Positions 11,538 to 23,151 of a DNA stretch of 64,000 nucleotides are shown here, in pieces. The stretch lies in the NCBI GenBank assembly GCA_030248215.1, contig JASANG010003123.1, forward strand, positions 1 through 64,000, read 5' to 3'. Under the pieces are notes generated by a model. It did not search any database and had not been told where the DNA came from. It worked only from the letters and a program-made list of their open reading frames with translations. The position numbers were made by a program, and so were the translations under genes. Source of the stretch: Enoplolaimus lenunculus. Its lineage: Eukaryota; Nematoda; Enoplea; Enoplida; Thoracostomopsidae. Numbering within the stretch: the stretch's first letter is position 1; each line of letters opens with the position of its first letter.

Positions 11538-11845
11538 ATAAATGGGCTTTTTCTTGTTCCTCCAAACATTTCATATCCTTCCATACACCACTAGCAAGGT
11601 ACTGAAGCAAACCAGCTAGGTATTTCTTCCCTAACCTTTTCCCACATATGAACTGCTAATAAGTAGGACAAAAGACTATATTTAATACTCAAAAGGTTAG
11701 TTTACATGTTTTATAGTTTTAGCTAAACTTTCCAACGCTAATGTGACAGGTTATTTGAATGCGCAAAACTGCTTAAACAAGGAAGGAAGATTAAACAAAA
11801 AAAAACACGCGACCGGTTAACAAAAAGGGATTCGTTGCAAGCATG

Positions 11846-12604
11846 AAGCCCTATTCACACGTGCAAGTTTTTGCTGCGAGAACTCGCAGCTGCAACTTGT
11901 ACGAAATACTTGCAGCTGCAAGTATTTGTAAAGAATCATAACTTTCATTCTGAATCTTGACATGAATTTATGTGAATAATTTGCAGACCACTGCAATAAA
12001 TATCAAACATAACCTATAATCTATCAGTTTAGCCACTGATGATAAATGAATTCGACTTGCAGGATTATTCATACCTACGAATTAATTCTTCGCATATATA
12101 AATCATGAATAATTTGCAGCTGCAAGTTCTTCGAATGAATTTTTCAAAAAACTTGCAGCTGCAAGTTTCAGTTGTAAGAAACATTCATGCGCAAAGAAGG
12201 CTATACTCGAAATTTCTTGACTTGAAAAAGTTTTTGATCGCGATGCAATCTTTATTTAATGCTTAAAAATTTAAATCTAGTCCCATTACTTTCGCCGTCG
12301 GCTGCGATATATCAAACAAGTTAGATATTTGAATTAATTCACACTTCTTGAATAAATTCAATAAATCTCAGTTAATTCAAAAGGCGCTCAGCGGCATGTT
12401 TCTGATCGGCCAATGAAAATGCAGGTGCAAGGATTCGAGCGATTCGCGACGGCGTTCACACGTGCGAATTAAATTCAATCACATGAATTCTAATGAATAA
12501 TTTGCAGTTGCAAGAACTTCAAATCTGCTTTGTGACCAAACTTGCACGTGCAAGTTGCACGTGCAAGTTTTTGCTGCAAAAACTTGCACGTGTGAAGAGG
12601 GCTT
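11846..12604. mobile_element. CTTGCAGCTGCAAG-rich inverted-repeat element (right arm)
   Basis: It starts AAGCCCTATTCACACGTGC and ends TGCACGTGTGAAGAGGGCTT. It mirrors 7929-8657. An extra TTGCACGTGCAAGTTGCACG stretch near 12541 is present only here. Confidence 0.75.
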
Positions 12605-12620
12605 AATGGCACGAATACAT

Positions 12621-12811
12621 GGTCCACGTTACTTATAGGGGCGTCCAGGTTTCTGGTGGGTCTATAAAAGTAGGTTTACATTTTAGATTATATTTTTTTG
12701 CTTAGGCTTAGGCTTCAGCTTTTAGGAACACATTTTTGCAACGTTTAGGTTTAGGCTTAGGCTTATGAATGCGCTTTATCTACTGTTACGCACCTAAAAG
12801 TAACATTGGCC
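12621..12811. mobile_element. GGCC-ended element (right-arm partner of 7731-7910)
   Basis: It starts GGTCCACGTTACTTATAGGG and ends TAAAAGTAACATTGGCC, with TTAGGC tracts around an ACATTTTTGCAACG core. Confidence 0.65.
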
Positions 12812-13238
12812 CAATACATGATAAACGATATATGATATTCAGGATAGATTCAACATTAAGTCGAAATTTTACGGCAGCTGTGAATATTAATTTAAAATAA
12901 AAACTGTTTATAAATAAATATTTATAAATAAGCTATTTATTAAACGCGTAATCGGGACTGGACACAACACAAGTAGCTTTGAGTCAGATTCAGACAGAAG
13001 TTGAACTTAAACCAAGAATAAACGAATCTTCTAACGGATTTTGTTTAATTTTGCTAAATTAAAAAGGTAAATTTAAACATTTTAGTTTTTAATATACACC
13101 ATTTAGTCTTCAAAATTTAAAAAAAGTCGTAAGAATATTTGCATATAAAATTTACGATTTCGATAGAAACGATGAAATTGTTAGCGCAGAAATAACCAGA
13201 AAATACAATCGAATTAAATTCGATTATTGAAAAAATAA

Positions 13239-13380
13239 GGCCTAAGAGTAAGGATGAGCCTATTCCTAAGCCTAAGCCTAAGCCTAAGCTTAAGCCAAAG
13301 CAAAAAGTTAGTCTAAAGCTTAAACTGACTCAATTACTGTCCAGCAGGAAAACGTTCCGGCCCTGTTCTATACATGGGCC
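13239..13380. mobile_element. Shortened GGCC-ended TTAGGC MITE (right arm)
   Basis: It is the partner of 7176-7314. The intact terminus is CCCTGTTCTATACATGGGCC; the other end stops at GGCCTAAGAGTAAGG. Confidence 0.7.
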
Positions 13381-13649
13381 GTGTAGCGCAACATTTACAA
13401 TTATCGGCAAGAAATTGTAACATCAAAAATCTTCCGGATAAATAGACTGATCCACATTTATTGCTACAGGGCCGTAATTCATGTTGAAACATTAATATAC
13501 AAAGCGACTTTATAACTTTTTAAATATATACACCGTAAATCATAATAAGAATGACCCTAAGTATGAAGACAGACTACTTGAAGACAAAACTGGATTGGAG
13601 GCTAAAGGTGCGCCTAGGGTCGCAGAACAACAGCCCCTGAATTACGATC

Positions 13650-16600
13650 TTAGAACGGTCGAAAATGTAACAAACCTGGGATCGAATACGTAGACCGGTA
13701 AGCAGTCCTTGCCGACGGTGGTGTCCAAATATGTTTCGGTGGTTCGTAGCTTGAACTGCGTCGTGGGGGAGACGTATAGCGTCCGCTAAGCGAAGACCCG
13801 GTATAACTAGAGACGGCAGTTGATTTGAAAGGTTCTATGCCTCGCGTACTACCAAACAAATATCGGCTGGTTCGTTCAGGCAACGGGTTGCTGTAGCTCC
13901 TGAACGCTCGAGAAATTGTACTCGAGTAAGCAGACTGAGCATCGCGTACCTGAAAGTCACCGTCGAACATGATTCAGTATTTTCAGGTGTCGAAAGGACG
14001 GTTAGACTTTACTCTCGCGAACAAATGGTATGTGACTTATTTTGCTGGGTTTGAAATATTGTTGTTTCTAGTAAACTTTCATGTGTAAAATTCATTGGAG
14101 CTATAACGCAAAACTTCATTAACGTGCAAATCAACCAACGATATTTGAAATACTTGTTTAACTTCAGGAGTGGGTCAACGGTGGGACGTGGGAAGATCTT
14201 TTTAGCGTGGTTAAACTTGTGGGTACGAAAATTTTTAGTATTTGCCTGTACCCGCATCTCACTCTGGCTGAAAGATGCTTTTTGCTTTGAAATTTTATAC
14301 TTCTGGAACATTTTTGCCTACAAAGGCCTAACGTTTGATCTAGTGTTGAAATCGATTGTTGGTTGCTTTGAAGACATTTTAGTAAAGACGTCATCGTCAA
14401 AGTTAACCCTTTATCACATGAATGTTTTCTACCTCATCTGAGACCTACTTTTACGCTAGGATTGGAACTCCAGTGACTAGAATGGGAGGCGTTTACCATC
14501 ACCACTGAGCTATAGGAGCTTGACGCTCGAGCACGAGAGGACTCTCACGTCTTGTGGTGATTTAGTACTATGTATACGCGTTGCAATTGTTAAACACTGT
14601 GCGATATATATTATTTAACGTATATATACTACGCTGAGTAGCCCATAGTCAACTCTATGTGAGAAGGGGTTAAACCATAGCAAAATTTCCATGACTACAG
14701 GATTGCTTAAGAGATTCGTGCTCTCGGCCAGACTCTTATTATGTCTTACCGCTGATAGCTTTGATGCCTGCGCTCGGTATGAAGTATCGGACCATCCGGA
14801 TGTAACTGACGGATTGCTGGTGAGCGATGAATAACGAACCGGACTTGGACTGGTCACATGACGAAATTGCAACGGATAAGGAGCTGACGCTGCAATCGCT
14901 TTGTAAGTATCGCCATACGCTCCTGAAACCACATTTCGATTCTGTTTACAGATTAGGATAAAAGATTTGCCCATATGATATTGCATTCGTACTATTTTCA
15001 ACCAGACTGTATTGATGTAACCTTAAGCTTGAGGATTTTTGCTTATGTCTATGCTAAGGCTTTAGCAAAATATGCTTATACTACTGTTAACGCCCCTCTG
15101 TGGCCAAACAGTTTATATAAGCACAAGGACACGCCAGTTGATAAAACGATTACTGGGTGGCCCCAGTAAAATTTGAAATTAGGCATAATTTTCGCGTTTC
15201 ATTTGCCGTGTTTGTAAGCACCAAATTTGAGATGCAAAATTGCCAGATTTTCGCGTATTTGAGAATCTATGGCTAACTGGTGATAAGTGTTATACACAGT
15301 TTGAAATCATGGTTCAAGAAATAATTTTAACCAGCGCGTACTTCCTGAAAACAATTGAGCGCTTTCAACAACGCCACCAGCCGATGCTTTCGCTCGTTCT
15401 TTGTAGTACAAATGAGCCCAATTGATACCGCCTTTTTTAGCGTTGTGTGAACCCTAAAATTAGTTGAATTCCTCAATTGTTTTTTCATTGCAGAAAGTTG
15501 TCACCGCTCAGAAGCGATGCTTTTGAAAAAGTTTCAATTCATTTTACTTATTGGATAATAACATAGCTAAAAGCACCGAGTTATAGGAATCAAATTCGGT
15601 CCGTAGCAGGTGGATAAATTGTACCACGGTTGATATAATTAATATCCGTGCTGTTCTGCAACCCACCGTGCAATTGTCGTATAACAGTTCGGTACGGTCA
15701 GTGTACGCCAAGCGTGCATTAATTGTGCAACGAGGCCGTAATCGTGCCGAACTGTGATACTGCATATTCTGCACGGAAACGAGGTTGCAGTAGCAGGTAA
15801 AATAAAAGATGAGGTTAAATTATAAACTACGCCGTATTTTAAAGCATATCAAGTGTAAATTTTTCATTAACATTGATTACTTTAGTTATTGTTGCGGTAA
15901 TTAATATTTAAGAAACTAAAAATTTTATGGTCTTGAAACCGTGGCACAAATACAGTCGCGTACTGTTAAACCATAAGCCCGGTTTCAAGAGCGGCCGTGC
16001 TGCGCTCGTAATACCCAAGAACTTGCGCAACGCACTCGTATTGAACTAGCGATGTTTGCAATCTTTGCACATTTGTGAGCACACGCGTTAGTTACTTGCA
16101 CAGCAAAACAGCGATGCTCAGTTGCACAAACTCGCCTAATTTCGTTGCACTCATTTCACTGGCATAATCGAATAAAACTTGATTTACTTTCGTGCCTACA
16201 GAATTTCACCTTCGAATAAGGCTATACTCGTTAGCGGATCCAGAGGGGAGGGCAGGGTGCAACCGGAATTATAAAATACCGGAACCGGAACCGGAATGTT
16301 AAAAAAATACCGGAACCGGAAAATAAAAAAATATGTTACCGAAAAATTAATTTTTAAGCGCTTTTCTATCGCTTTTAATGCTGTAAACACACCATTTAGA
16401 ATGCCAAAATCCTGAAACCAATGCAGTACGTCGAAACATATGATAAATTATGGAGTGTGGCACAAATTGAAAATTTTGCCAATACACGGTCAGACAGTTT
16501 TAGGAAAAAATTTTCAATACCGAAAATACGGGAAAATTCCGGTGAAAAAATACCGGATTTTTTACCGGAACCGGGTAGTGATAAATACCGAATTTCCCTA

Positions 16601-18203
16601 CCGGAACTTGAATTCCGGTTGCACCCTGGGGAGGGGGCGGGGGTGGGGCATACGCCCTTCGTCAGAATGGATTTTTGTGATAAAATGGTACGGTTTTTCC
16701 CTCAAAAATTTTTTTGTAAAAAAAGCAATTTTTACCTTTAAAATTTTTTATGAAATGATAAGGTCTCTCTACCTTACAATTTTTCTCCTAAGCAAACTTT
16801 TTGGATATAAAATGATAAGTTCCCTACCGTACAATTTTTGCATTTCATAACATTTGCCAGTCCGTCCCTCCGTCGGAAACTTTTGAATCCGCCTCTTTCG
16901 AAATGAAATCCTGGCTACACCCTTGTTTGTACCTGACTGGCTGAAGAGACAGTCGCCACTGTTGAATATTGCGATGGTAACGTCAAATCTGAATAAGTTG
17001 CAAATCGTTGCAGTGGTTGACCCGCGCTGGTTACCGGTGACACACTGCTACGACGGTAACTTTCGCGAGCGCTAGTGATTGAAGGATAAATCGGGGCGTT
17101 GAGCAATGGACACCGTGTCGATGGCGTCACTGAATGACGTGATACTATCGTATCGGAAGGTGATCGAAGCAATTGCTAAAAGTTACGTATTACAGTCTAG
17201 GTATTCTCAGCTGCGTGTAGCATCACTCACCAGTTAGTAATAGGTTTTCAAGCAATCGAACTGTAACAGTAGATGCAGGTTTCGAAATCTACGCAAACCC
17301 AGGTCTCAATTGCGACCCGCGTTTTTAATTTGTTGGAGCATACAAGTTTCGGCCCATGTAAAGAACAGAGTCGGAGCAGTAGTATAAGCATATTCCTAAA
17401 AGGATGAGTTTATTCCTAAGCCGAAACCTAAGCCTAAGCCTAAGCCTAAACCTAAGCGTAAGCCTAAGCCTAAGCCGAAGGAAAAAAGTTAGTCTAAAAG
17501 CTTAAACTAACTCTTTTACAGCCTCGCCGGAAAACGATCCGGCCCTGTTCTATACATGGGCCCAAGTTTCAAATGGTATCACCAGCTGCGATACATGCAA
17601 CCACAAGTGTATATTTTGCGGGTATACAAGACTTTCAACATTTGTAATTCATTTATAATTCGTATTGTCAGACGGAACTTTGGAAGGGTTTGGAAACAAA
17701 AGAATTTCTCTGTAAAAAGATAAAACAATTTTAGAACTGAATGATAAAATTGTTTTCGGTCGAATGTCCCTCATCCTCATAAGGGCCGATGTAAAGATCA
17801 GGGGCGGAAAGTTTTTCTGTGGGTACACTATGTTGTGCTTGGCTTAGGCTTAAGTTTAGGCTTAGGCTTAGGCTTAGGAATATGCTCATTCTTACGCTTA
17901 CGCTTAGGCTTCGGCTTTAAGCTTAGAAATATGCTTATAATACAGTTCCGCACCTGTCTTTACATTGGCCCTCATTAGCGTCATCGTATCGAAACATGGT
18001 CCGATTTTGAAAATTTTTTGAAACCTTATTCAAATTATCCGTATTCTTGAAGCGAACGAAAACCTGTGTATATATGGGTGTGGTCTCTACCCTCGCCGTC
18101 CTTACGATAAATGCGCATCGCTGCACCCAGAATTAACATTAAGAATACAAAAACGACAAAATATAAAAGATAAAACCTATTAATAGTATGTATATATGTA
18201 TAT

Positions 18204-18269
<66 letters not shown>

Positions 18270-19932
18270 CTTAATATATAAAGTGAACCTGTAGCGAAAA
18301 TAAAGGCGGAGGCAAACACGAAGCTTGCAATTTCTGGCGTTTAAAATACGAAAACCAATGCATCTCGTATGCGGTTTTGTAGCTTTTACGATTAATACAA
18401 TCGATATCGGTTCCTGCTTTATAAACGTCAAAACAAATCTAGCATTCAGGGTTGCGGTTAGTCTTTTAAGGTGTTGCCTACCCCCAGACGTGTGTTTCCA
18501 ATAGCTGCAGATAAACGCAATATTTTAACGAATTTCGTAACTGCATCGGCGAAGTCGTGTTTAGTTCGATCGGTTTATCATTCTGCATACGAACGGAACC
18601 GCTAATTAAAATGAAAGTACCGGGTGATGTCATAGTGGGTTTGTATTTACTTTGGGTGGTTATTTTGCAGTTCTTGCGAGCAAATATCGCATGTCATCAT
18701 TCTGATATATCACGGATGAGTGTTTGATCGTAAATGGTAAATATTCATGGCTAAAGTCTGCTTATTGTGCAGGAGAAATGTTTACATTTTCCGCTTACAG
18801 ATTGTTTCTGATTCTGGCACTTTTGCACATTCGGTCACTTATTTGGTCCAGTTTGGGTATAGCAAATTACGGTTCATGCTATGAATGACAATGGATACAA
18901 CATGAGTTTTGGTTCTAGAAGTTTGAGTGTTGGTCAAATTGCCATTATTGGACCAATGTTTACTTTTAAGACCGTAACACTAGACAAAGCATAATTCCTG
19001 AGCTTAAGTCTAAGCGTAGAAATAAATGCTAATATGCTAAGACTGAACCTAAGCTTATGCGTAAAAATCAGTGTCAATCCTAAACCTAAGCCTAAGCGTA
19101 AAAATAGGTGTTATAACCTATAGTTTAAGCCTAGGCCGCGGGCCTGTAGCCAAGGGTGTGGGAAGGGAAGCTTAGCCCGACCTGGAAAAATTTTAGACCC
19201 CTAGAAGATTAACAACCTTGCTTGTAAGTCAACAAAAACCCTTCTATACCTTACTGAAAAATTTCTAGCCTCAAACCCCTAAGGTGAGCTGACTACGGGC
19301 CTACGTAATCCCAAGTAAAAAATAATCCAAAATGTAATCCTACTCTGTTGCCATCGTGCGAGAAAACGAGACGGCCTTAAATGTAGCATGGGCCCCATTT
19401 TGTTTTACTAACAGCGATAATTTTTTTCAAACTCATTTTCTGAATCTCATTCCGCCTTAGGCCATTCTGACTCAACTGTGTTGATGATCTCTTCATAAAA
19501 ATATGTTATAAATATTGATTTCACATTTATTTTTCAAATAATTTTGCGGTTTTGTTGTTCATGAATATTTTCTTGACTTTTAAGCTAAGTTTCTCTAACT
19601 GTCAAAATCTATCTCAGACTGCATTTAATTTCTCCCCAAAGCCACTTTTCGCGAGTCGCCAGAACAATTTTTGTTTGAACCAAAATACAAATAATATTCC
19701 CGTTCTTTACCTGCGCCGTAAATTGATCGCGTCGGCTTCTTCGAGAAGATGCCATCCCAACGCTGGGCCCTCCCATGCTCCGGGTTCCCGGAAGAGGGGA
19801 ATACTCTTTATAGAATTCGTAGGTGGGCCTTGGCCGTGGTGAATAGCTTCCCATCCGCCGAATGCTTAGTTCCGATTCGTCTCGCTCAAACGTGTGTTCA
19901 GTAACATCTTCAGCGAATTGAACTTTACCCAT
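13650..19932 (-). CDS. Five-exon gene for an unrecognised Ser/Arg/Tyr-rich protein (right-arm copy, open)
   Basis: Minus-strand exons, in order: 19932-19711, 17175-16933, 15768-15667, 14941-14750 and 13949-13650 (stop TAA). All joins are phase 0 with GT/AG borders and give 352 codons. I do not recognise the family. The protein has no membrane segment or signal peptide and no cysteine pattern. It is rich in Ser, Arg, Tyr, Thr and Pro with recurring SxxYR, SSYxP and RSYSNP-like pieces, so it is probably largely disordered. Residues 3-6 (KVQF), followed by an acidic and VTEH stretch, resemble the RVxF docking motif of protein phosphatase 1 partners; that is inference from a short motif. Exon 3 is short (34 codons) and its donor (GTGGGT) is weak, so further exons may be missing. 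The other arm carries the same gene with a damaged exon 5. Exon 1 has a good start context, CAAAATGG. Confidence 0.7.
14453..14518 (-). repeat. tRNA-like head of a SINE (right arm)
   Basis: This is the minus-strand partner of 6063-6129, with an A-box-like TAGCTCAGTGGTGATGG and a degenerate B box (GAGTTCCAATC). It differs from the left copy by several substitutions. Confidence 0.5.
16253..16628. mobile_element. CAGGGTG-ended hAT-like MITE (right arm)
   Basis: It is the mirror copy of 3950-4325 with the same termini and flanks, nearly identical in sequence. Confidence 0.85.
17351..17562. mobile_element. GGCC-ended TTAGGC MITE with 8-bp target duplication (right arm)
   Basis: It is flanked by caagtttc on both sides (17343-17350 and 17563-17570), the reverse complement of the left-arm duplication. 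Its termini are GGCCCATGTAAAGAACAG and CTGTTCTATACATGGGCC. Confidence 0.92.
17784..17970. mobile_element. GGCC-ended TTAGGC MITE (right-arm partner of 2605-2791)
   Basis: The flanks ctcataag and ctcattag match at 7 of 8 bases. Its termini are GGCCGATGTAAAGATCAGGG and CTGTCTTTACATTGGCC. Confidence 0.85.
18190..18268. repeat. ATAC/TA microsatellite (right arm)
   Basis: Alternating (TA)n preceded by ATAC repeats. It is longer than its left-arm partner. Confidence 0.9.
18950..19394. mobile_element. Diverged GGCC-ended element (right arm)
   Basis: It is the partner of 1159-1620, starting GGACCAATGTTTACTTTTAAG and ending TTAAATGTAGCATGGGCC. Confidence 0.5.
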
Positions 19933-20272
19933 TTTGAACTGTTGACGTTGAGCAGTTGAAATGAACGACTGTTTGGTAACCAACAAGTCGTCGGTTGAGT
20001 CACTTGTTGAACCAGTTCAGATGGAGTCGGCTCGAGCAGTAGTATTGGGACTGGCGGTTGAATGTCGACGCTGGCTGCACCCGACAATTTGAGTTATGTT
20101 AAGTATAAGGTTGTATGTTTTGGTACGTTTCAAACTTCAGTCTTTGTCTAAAATTTGGACATTAGTGTGAACTTTTTGGCATTGGAACATTTTTCTAACT
20201 TTTGTTACATGACTTGCAAGTCAGAGGAAAGTCAACGCGAGGCCCCCTTTGTCGGCCACCGCGACCCTCATA

Positions 20273-20496
20273 CACTGCAAAAAAATGGTGAGTGAAATTG
20301 ACTCTCTCCGAAATAGGCTTTTCCGGACTACACGAACTGTGTCAAAATTCGACTCCGCCAGAGTCAAATTCGTCACAATGTATCCCTAAGTGAGTCAAAT
20401 AATTGACTCGGGCGGAGTCAAATTTTGACTCAGTTTGTGTAGTCCGGAAAAGCCTATTTCGGAGAGAGTCAATTTGACTCACCCTTTTTTGCAGTG
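20273..20496. mobile_element. CACTG-ended palindromic MITE (right arm)
   Basis: It is the partner of 54-276 near the outer end of the right arm, flanked by TA. Arm homology continues about 15 bp past it and stops. Confidence 0.85.
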
Positions 20497-20511
20497 TATG
20501 ATCCATTGAGG

Positions 20512-21032
20512 TCTTGATGTGATTCACCGACGCCACTGTGTTGTTTCTCAAGCCTATTGGCTATTTGCCCCTGCCATGTTTTACCTAAAGTATAATCCAA
20601 TGTTTTAGTTAAAAAATCGCTTATTAAACACAGATTCGATTGCTTTTCGAGCACGCTGACTATATTGAAACAAATCAGAAATTGGTTTACACGAGCATGC
20701 TCAAACGCTCATTGAGCTAAACGGAGTTAGCTCACAACGTTGGCGAGTTCCCCGCTAAGAGAGGGAACAGGGTATCACCCTATGCACTGATTTTACTCGA
20801 GTACGTTTACAGAATCCGATAGTGATCAGATACTGGAAATAGTGTGATGAAACCGTTAAAGAAGTATAGAATTGTCAGAAAAGTTGCAATTTAGTACCTA
20901 AACCGTTTAAGTATGGTAATTTTCTCATGCGGCTTTTCTCAATTACATAGCGAAAAAGTGTAAATTTTTACAGAACAGAATTCAGATTCGACAGTATTTT
21001 TCGCTAATGAATCGACAACTGCATAGCAACAG
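20512..21032. other. Unique sequence outside the palindrome; nothing recognised
   Basis: This is the first unpaired sequence to the right of the palindrome. I see no splice-bordered coding segment or known repeat in it. Confidence 0.6.
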
Positions 21033-21210
21033 TGCCGGAGCAGGCAGGGGTGAGGGTTACCCCCAAATTCCAGGGTTGGGGTGCGAACGAAGCGAGCGAG
21101 AAGTCAGACGCAATTGAAAACTGAAGCTGCTGTTGTTTCAACCGGTTAGGGTGGCGGCCCCTTTAGGGGTGGCATCCCCAAATGGGGGTATGGGGGTGGC
21201 TGCTCCGGCC
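21033..21210. mobile_element. GC-rich MITE with GCCGGAGCAG ends
   Basis: It starts GCCGGAGCAGGC and ends GGCTGCTCCGGCC. Inside are paired GGGGGTAACCC-type pieces and the phrase GCGAACGAAGCGAGCGAG. Its GC content is far above that of the surroundings. No target duplication is clear. Confidence 0.55.
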
Positions 21211-21663
21211 ATGTATAGGAAACCAAAGCGGACACTAGATTTTTACAGAAAGTGACATCCGGTTACACCCATGGTAAAAAGCTTTACCGACCGACAGGTG
21301 CAAACAGATATGATGTAGTTTGTTGTATATAAAAGCGAAATGTTTGAGGTCATGTTGTTAGTGGTACAAATTCTTTTTCTGTGCCCATTGCTCTTGCTTG
21401 AAACTAGTTTATAAACTAATGATTATATTAATATTATTCAAGCTGGGACGCTTCACATGTGTATTTTGGGCAATGTTCTAGCATTTATTGCAAAAAATTC
21501 AGTCTGTTCCGCTTAAAATAATGCGCGAATAATGTGTATTAGCTTAGGTGTATTTTGGCAAATCAAATTGTATTGTGTAGAGTTCATTATAGCAAACGCA
21601 AGCTTAAACACGATGATGATAGTTAATTTTCTTTTGGAAAACCATACACACGCTTGATTGGCA

Positions 21664-21851
21664 CACTGTAAAAAATGGTGAGTCAAATTTACTCTCTCCG
21701 AAATAGGCTCTACGGGACTACACAAACTGAGTCAAATTTGACTCATTTAGGCGCACGTTTGACTCTGGCGGAGTCGAATTTGACTCAGTTTATGTAGTCC
21801 CGTAGAGCCTATTTCGGAAGGAGTCAATTTAACTCACCATTTTTTACAGTA
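21664..21851. mobile_element. CACTG-ended palindromic MITE, third copy
   Basis: It starts CACTGTAAAAAATGGTGAG and ends CACCATTTTTTACAGTA, with the same GACTCTGGCGGAGTC centre as the other copies. Confidence 0.8.
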
Positions 21852-22046
21852 TAAGCTTGGTTTTAAAATGTTTGGTGTTATATGTGAACATTTCACAGTT
21901 TAATGTCAAATTCAAAACACTTCGTTACTGAAGTAGTATATACTCAAATGTGTTTTAGCTCAGAAACTAAATAACAGCTGCAATACAACAACTGAAAACC
22001 AACCTGCCTATCCACAATTTGTATAAGCTTAAAAGTGTTTCTTTTC

Positions 22047-22100
22047 ACTAACGGCCTAAAAACTGCCGAATTTACTAACGGCCTAAAAACTGCCGAATTT
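22047..22100. repeat. 27-bp tandem duplication
   Basis: Two exact copies of a unit containing CTAACGGCCTAAAAACTGCC lie head to tail. Confidence 0.85.
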
Positions 22101-22489
22101 TGCACGACTTCTATGAGGTTCGTATAGCCAGTGTCGATTTATGTACATATTATATACGAAATAAATATTAAAACATCTACGTTATAAATAAATATAACAT
22201 AAAACACAAAATGAGTCAAAAAACAAACCCTCAACACTGTCAAACTTACAAAAAATTACTGCGTTAATAAACGGTTAACTGCATCGAAATTAAGCTAAAT
22301 ATTTTAACTGCACCACAAACAACCAAAACGTAGCTTTACATCCCCGTAAAGGCGTTAGCTTTAAATACGGTCTGTTGTGTACACAGGTTTGAACCGGAAT
22401 ACACAACTGTCTTCCGATAAAAATTAATACAGAAACCAACCACTTTTTACACATCCCTTAAAATGCGCAGATTCAAAAAATGATATATG

Positions 22490-22560
22490 CGCTTAAATAT
22501 ATATATATACATATATCTATATATATAAACATATATATATAAACATATATATATATAATG
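22490..22560. repeat. AT-rich microsatellite
   Basis: Runs of TATATA interspersed with ATAAACATATAT. Confidence 0.85.
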
Positions 22561-22762
22561 TTTTTGCTGTCCCTTCTTGCAAAATGCTAAAAACTTTATA
22601 TTGCACGAAAGCTTTAATGAGATGAGTTTGGCATAGTCATATTTTGCAATATATAACTGTTCAAATCGACGGTAAATTCGATGTAAAGATTTTAATATTT
22701 TTTCGCGTTTGATCTACAGTACAACAACTAAACTTTTCAATAAAAGGTATCTTGTCTTGTTC

Positions 22763-22975
22763 GAAACGTAGGCTCATGGAAAGATCAGGAACGGAACATT
22801 TTTCTGCGAGACTGCAACAGAGTAAAATCTTAAATTTTAGATTAAATTTTTGCTAGGCTGAAGCTTTTAGGTTTAGGCTTATGCTTATAGATATTAAGCT
22901 CATTTTCAAGCTTTGGATTTAGGCTTAGGTGAAGACTTTGGCTTTGGGTTGTTCTATGCCATGGCCAAAAAAGTT
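22763..22975. mobile_element. Old GGCC-family element
   Basis: GGCTCATGGAAAGATCAGGA at the left and TTCTATGCCATGGCC at the right, with eroded TTAGGC-like hexamers (TTTAGGCTTAGG near 22919) between. Confidence 0.5.
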
Positions 22976-23151
22976 TGACGAGCTGTATAAAATACTAGCT
23001 TGCGAACATTAACGTCTTGAACACAAAACATGGTCTTCGATTTAGGATAAAAGTAGTTAAAGTTTAAAGTTTTTGTTTGTACTTCCTTCAAACTCCCAGC
23101 ACATGCGTAGAGTGTTTGTATACCTGAAACCGAGACAACGCCTTGCGTCTA

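Larger units (their letters stand above)
39..20511. repeat. 20-kb inverted repeat (palindrome) with gene copies in both arms
   Basis: Positions 39-10035 reappear as reverse complement at 10759-20511. Paired coordinates sum to about 20550 at the outer edge, 20578 over 3-6 kb and about 20800 near the centre, so the arms differ by modest indels. Homology stops abruptly outside 39 and 20511, about 15 bp beyond matching CACTG-ended MITEs. The innermost paired sequence is a pair of GGCC-ended elements flanking a 0.72-kb unpaired spacer. Stretches such as 0.04-0.88 kb and 3.0-5.95 kb are nearly identical between arms, while 0.88-2.4 kb and around 6.0 kb differ at roughly 10% of sites, as expected from patchy gene conversion. 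Every repeat and exon inside is therefore present twice in opposite orientation. Confidence 0.96.

Noticed and set aside
2605-19394. TTAGGC runs as true interstitial telomeres or a chromosome end
   Set aside because: Each run is bounded by GGCC-type inverted repeats and target duplications, so they are transposon interiors; the hexamers are imperfect and change direction within elements.
39-20511. The palindrome as a pure read-chimera artefact
   Set aside because: The arms differ by numerous substitutions and indels, including different microsatellite lengths, and the central spacer is unpaired; only the deletion-only patch near 6.6-7.2 kb still looks technical.
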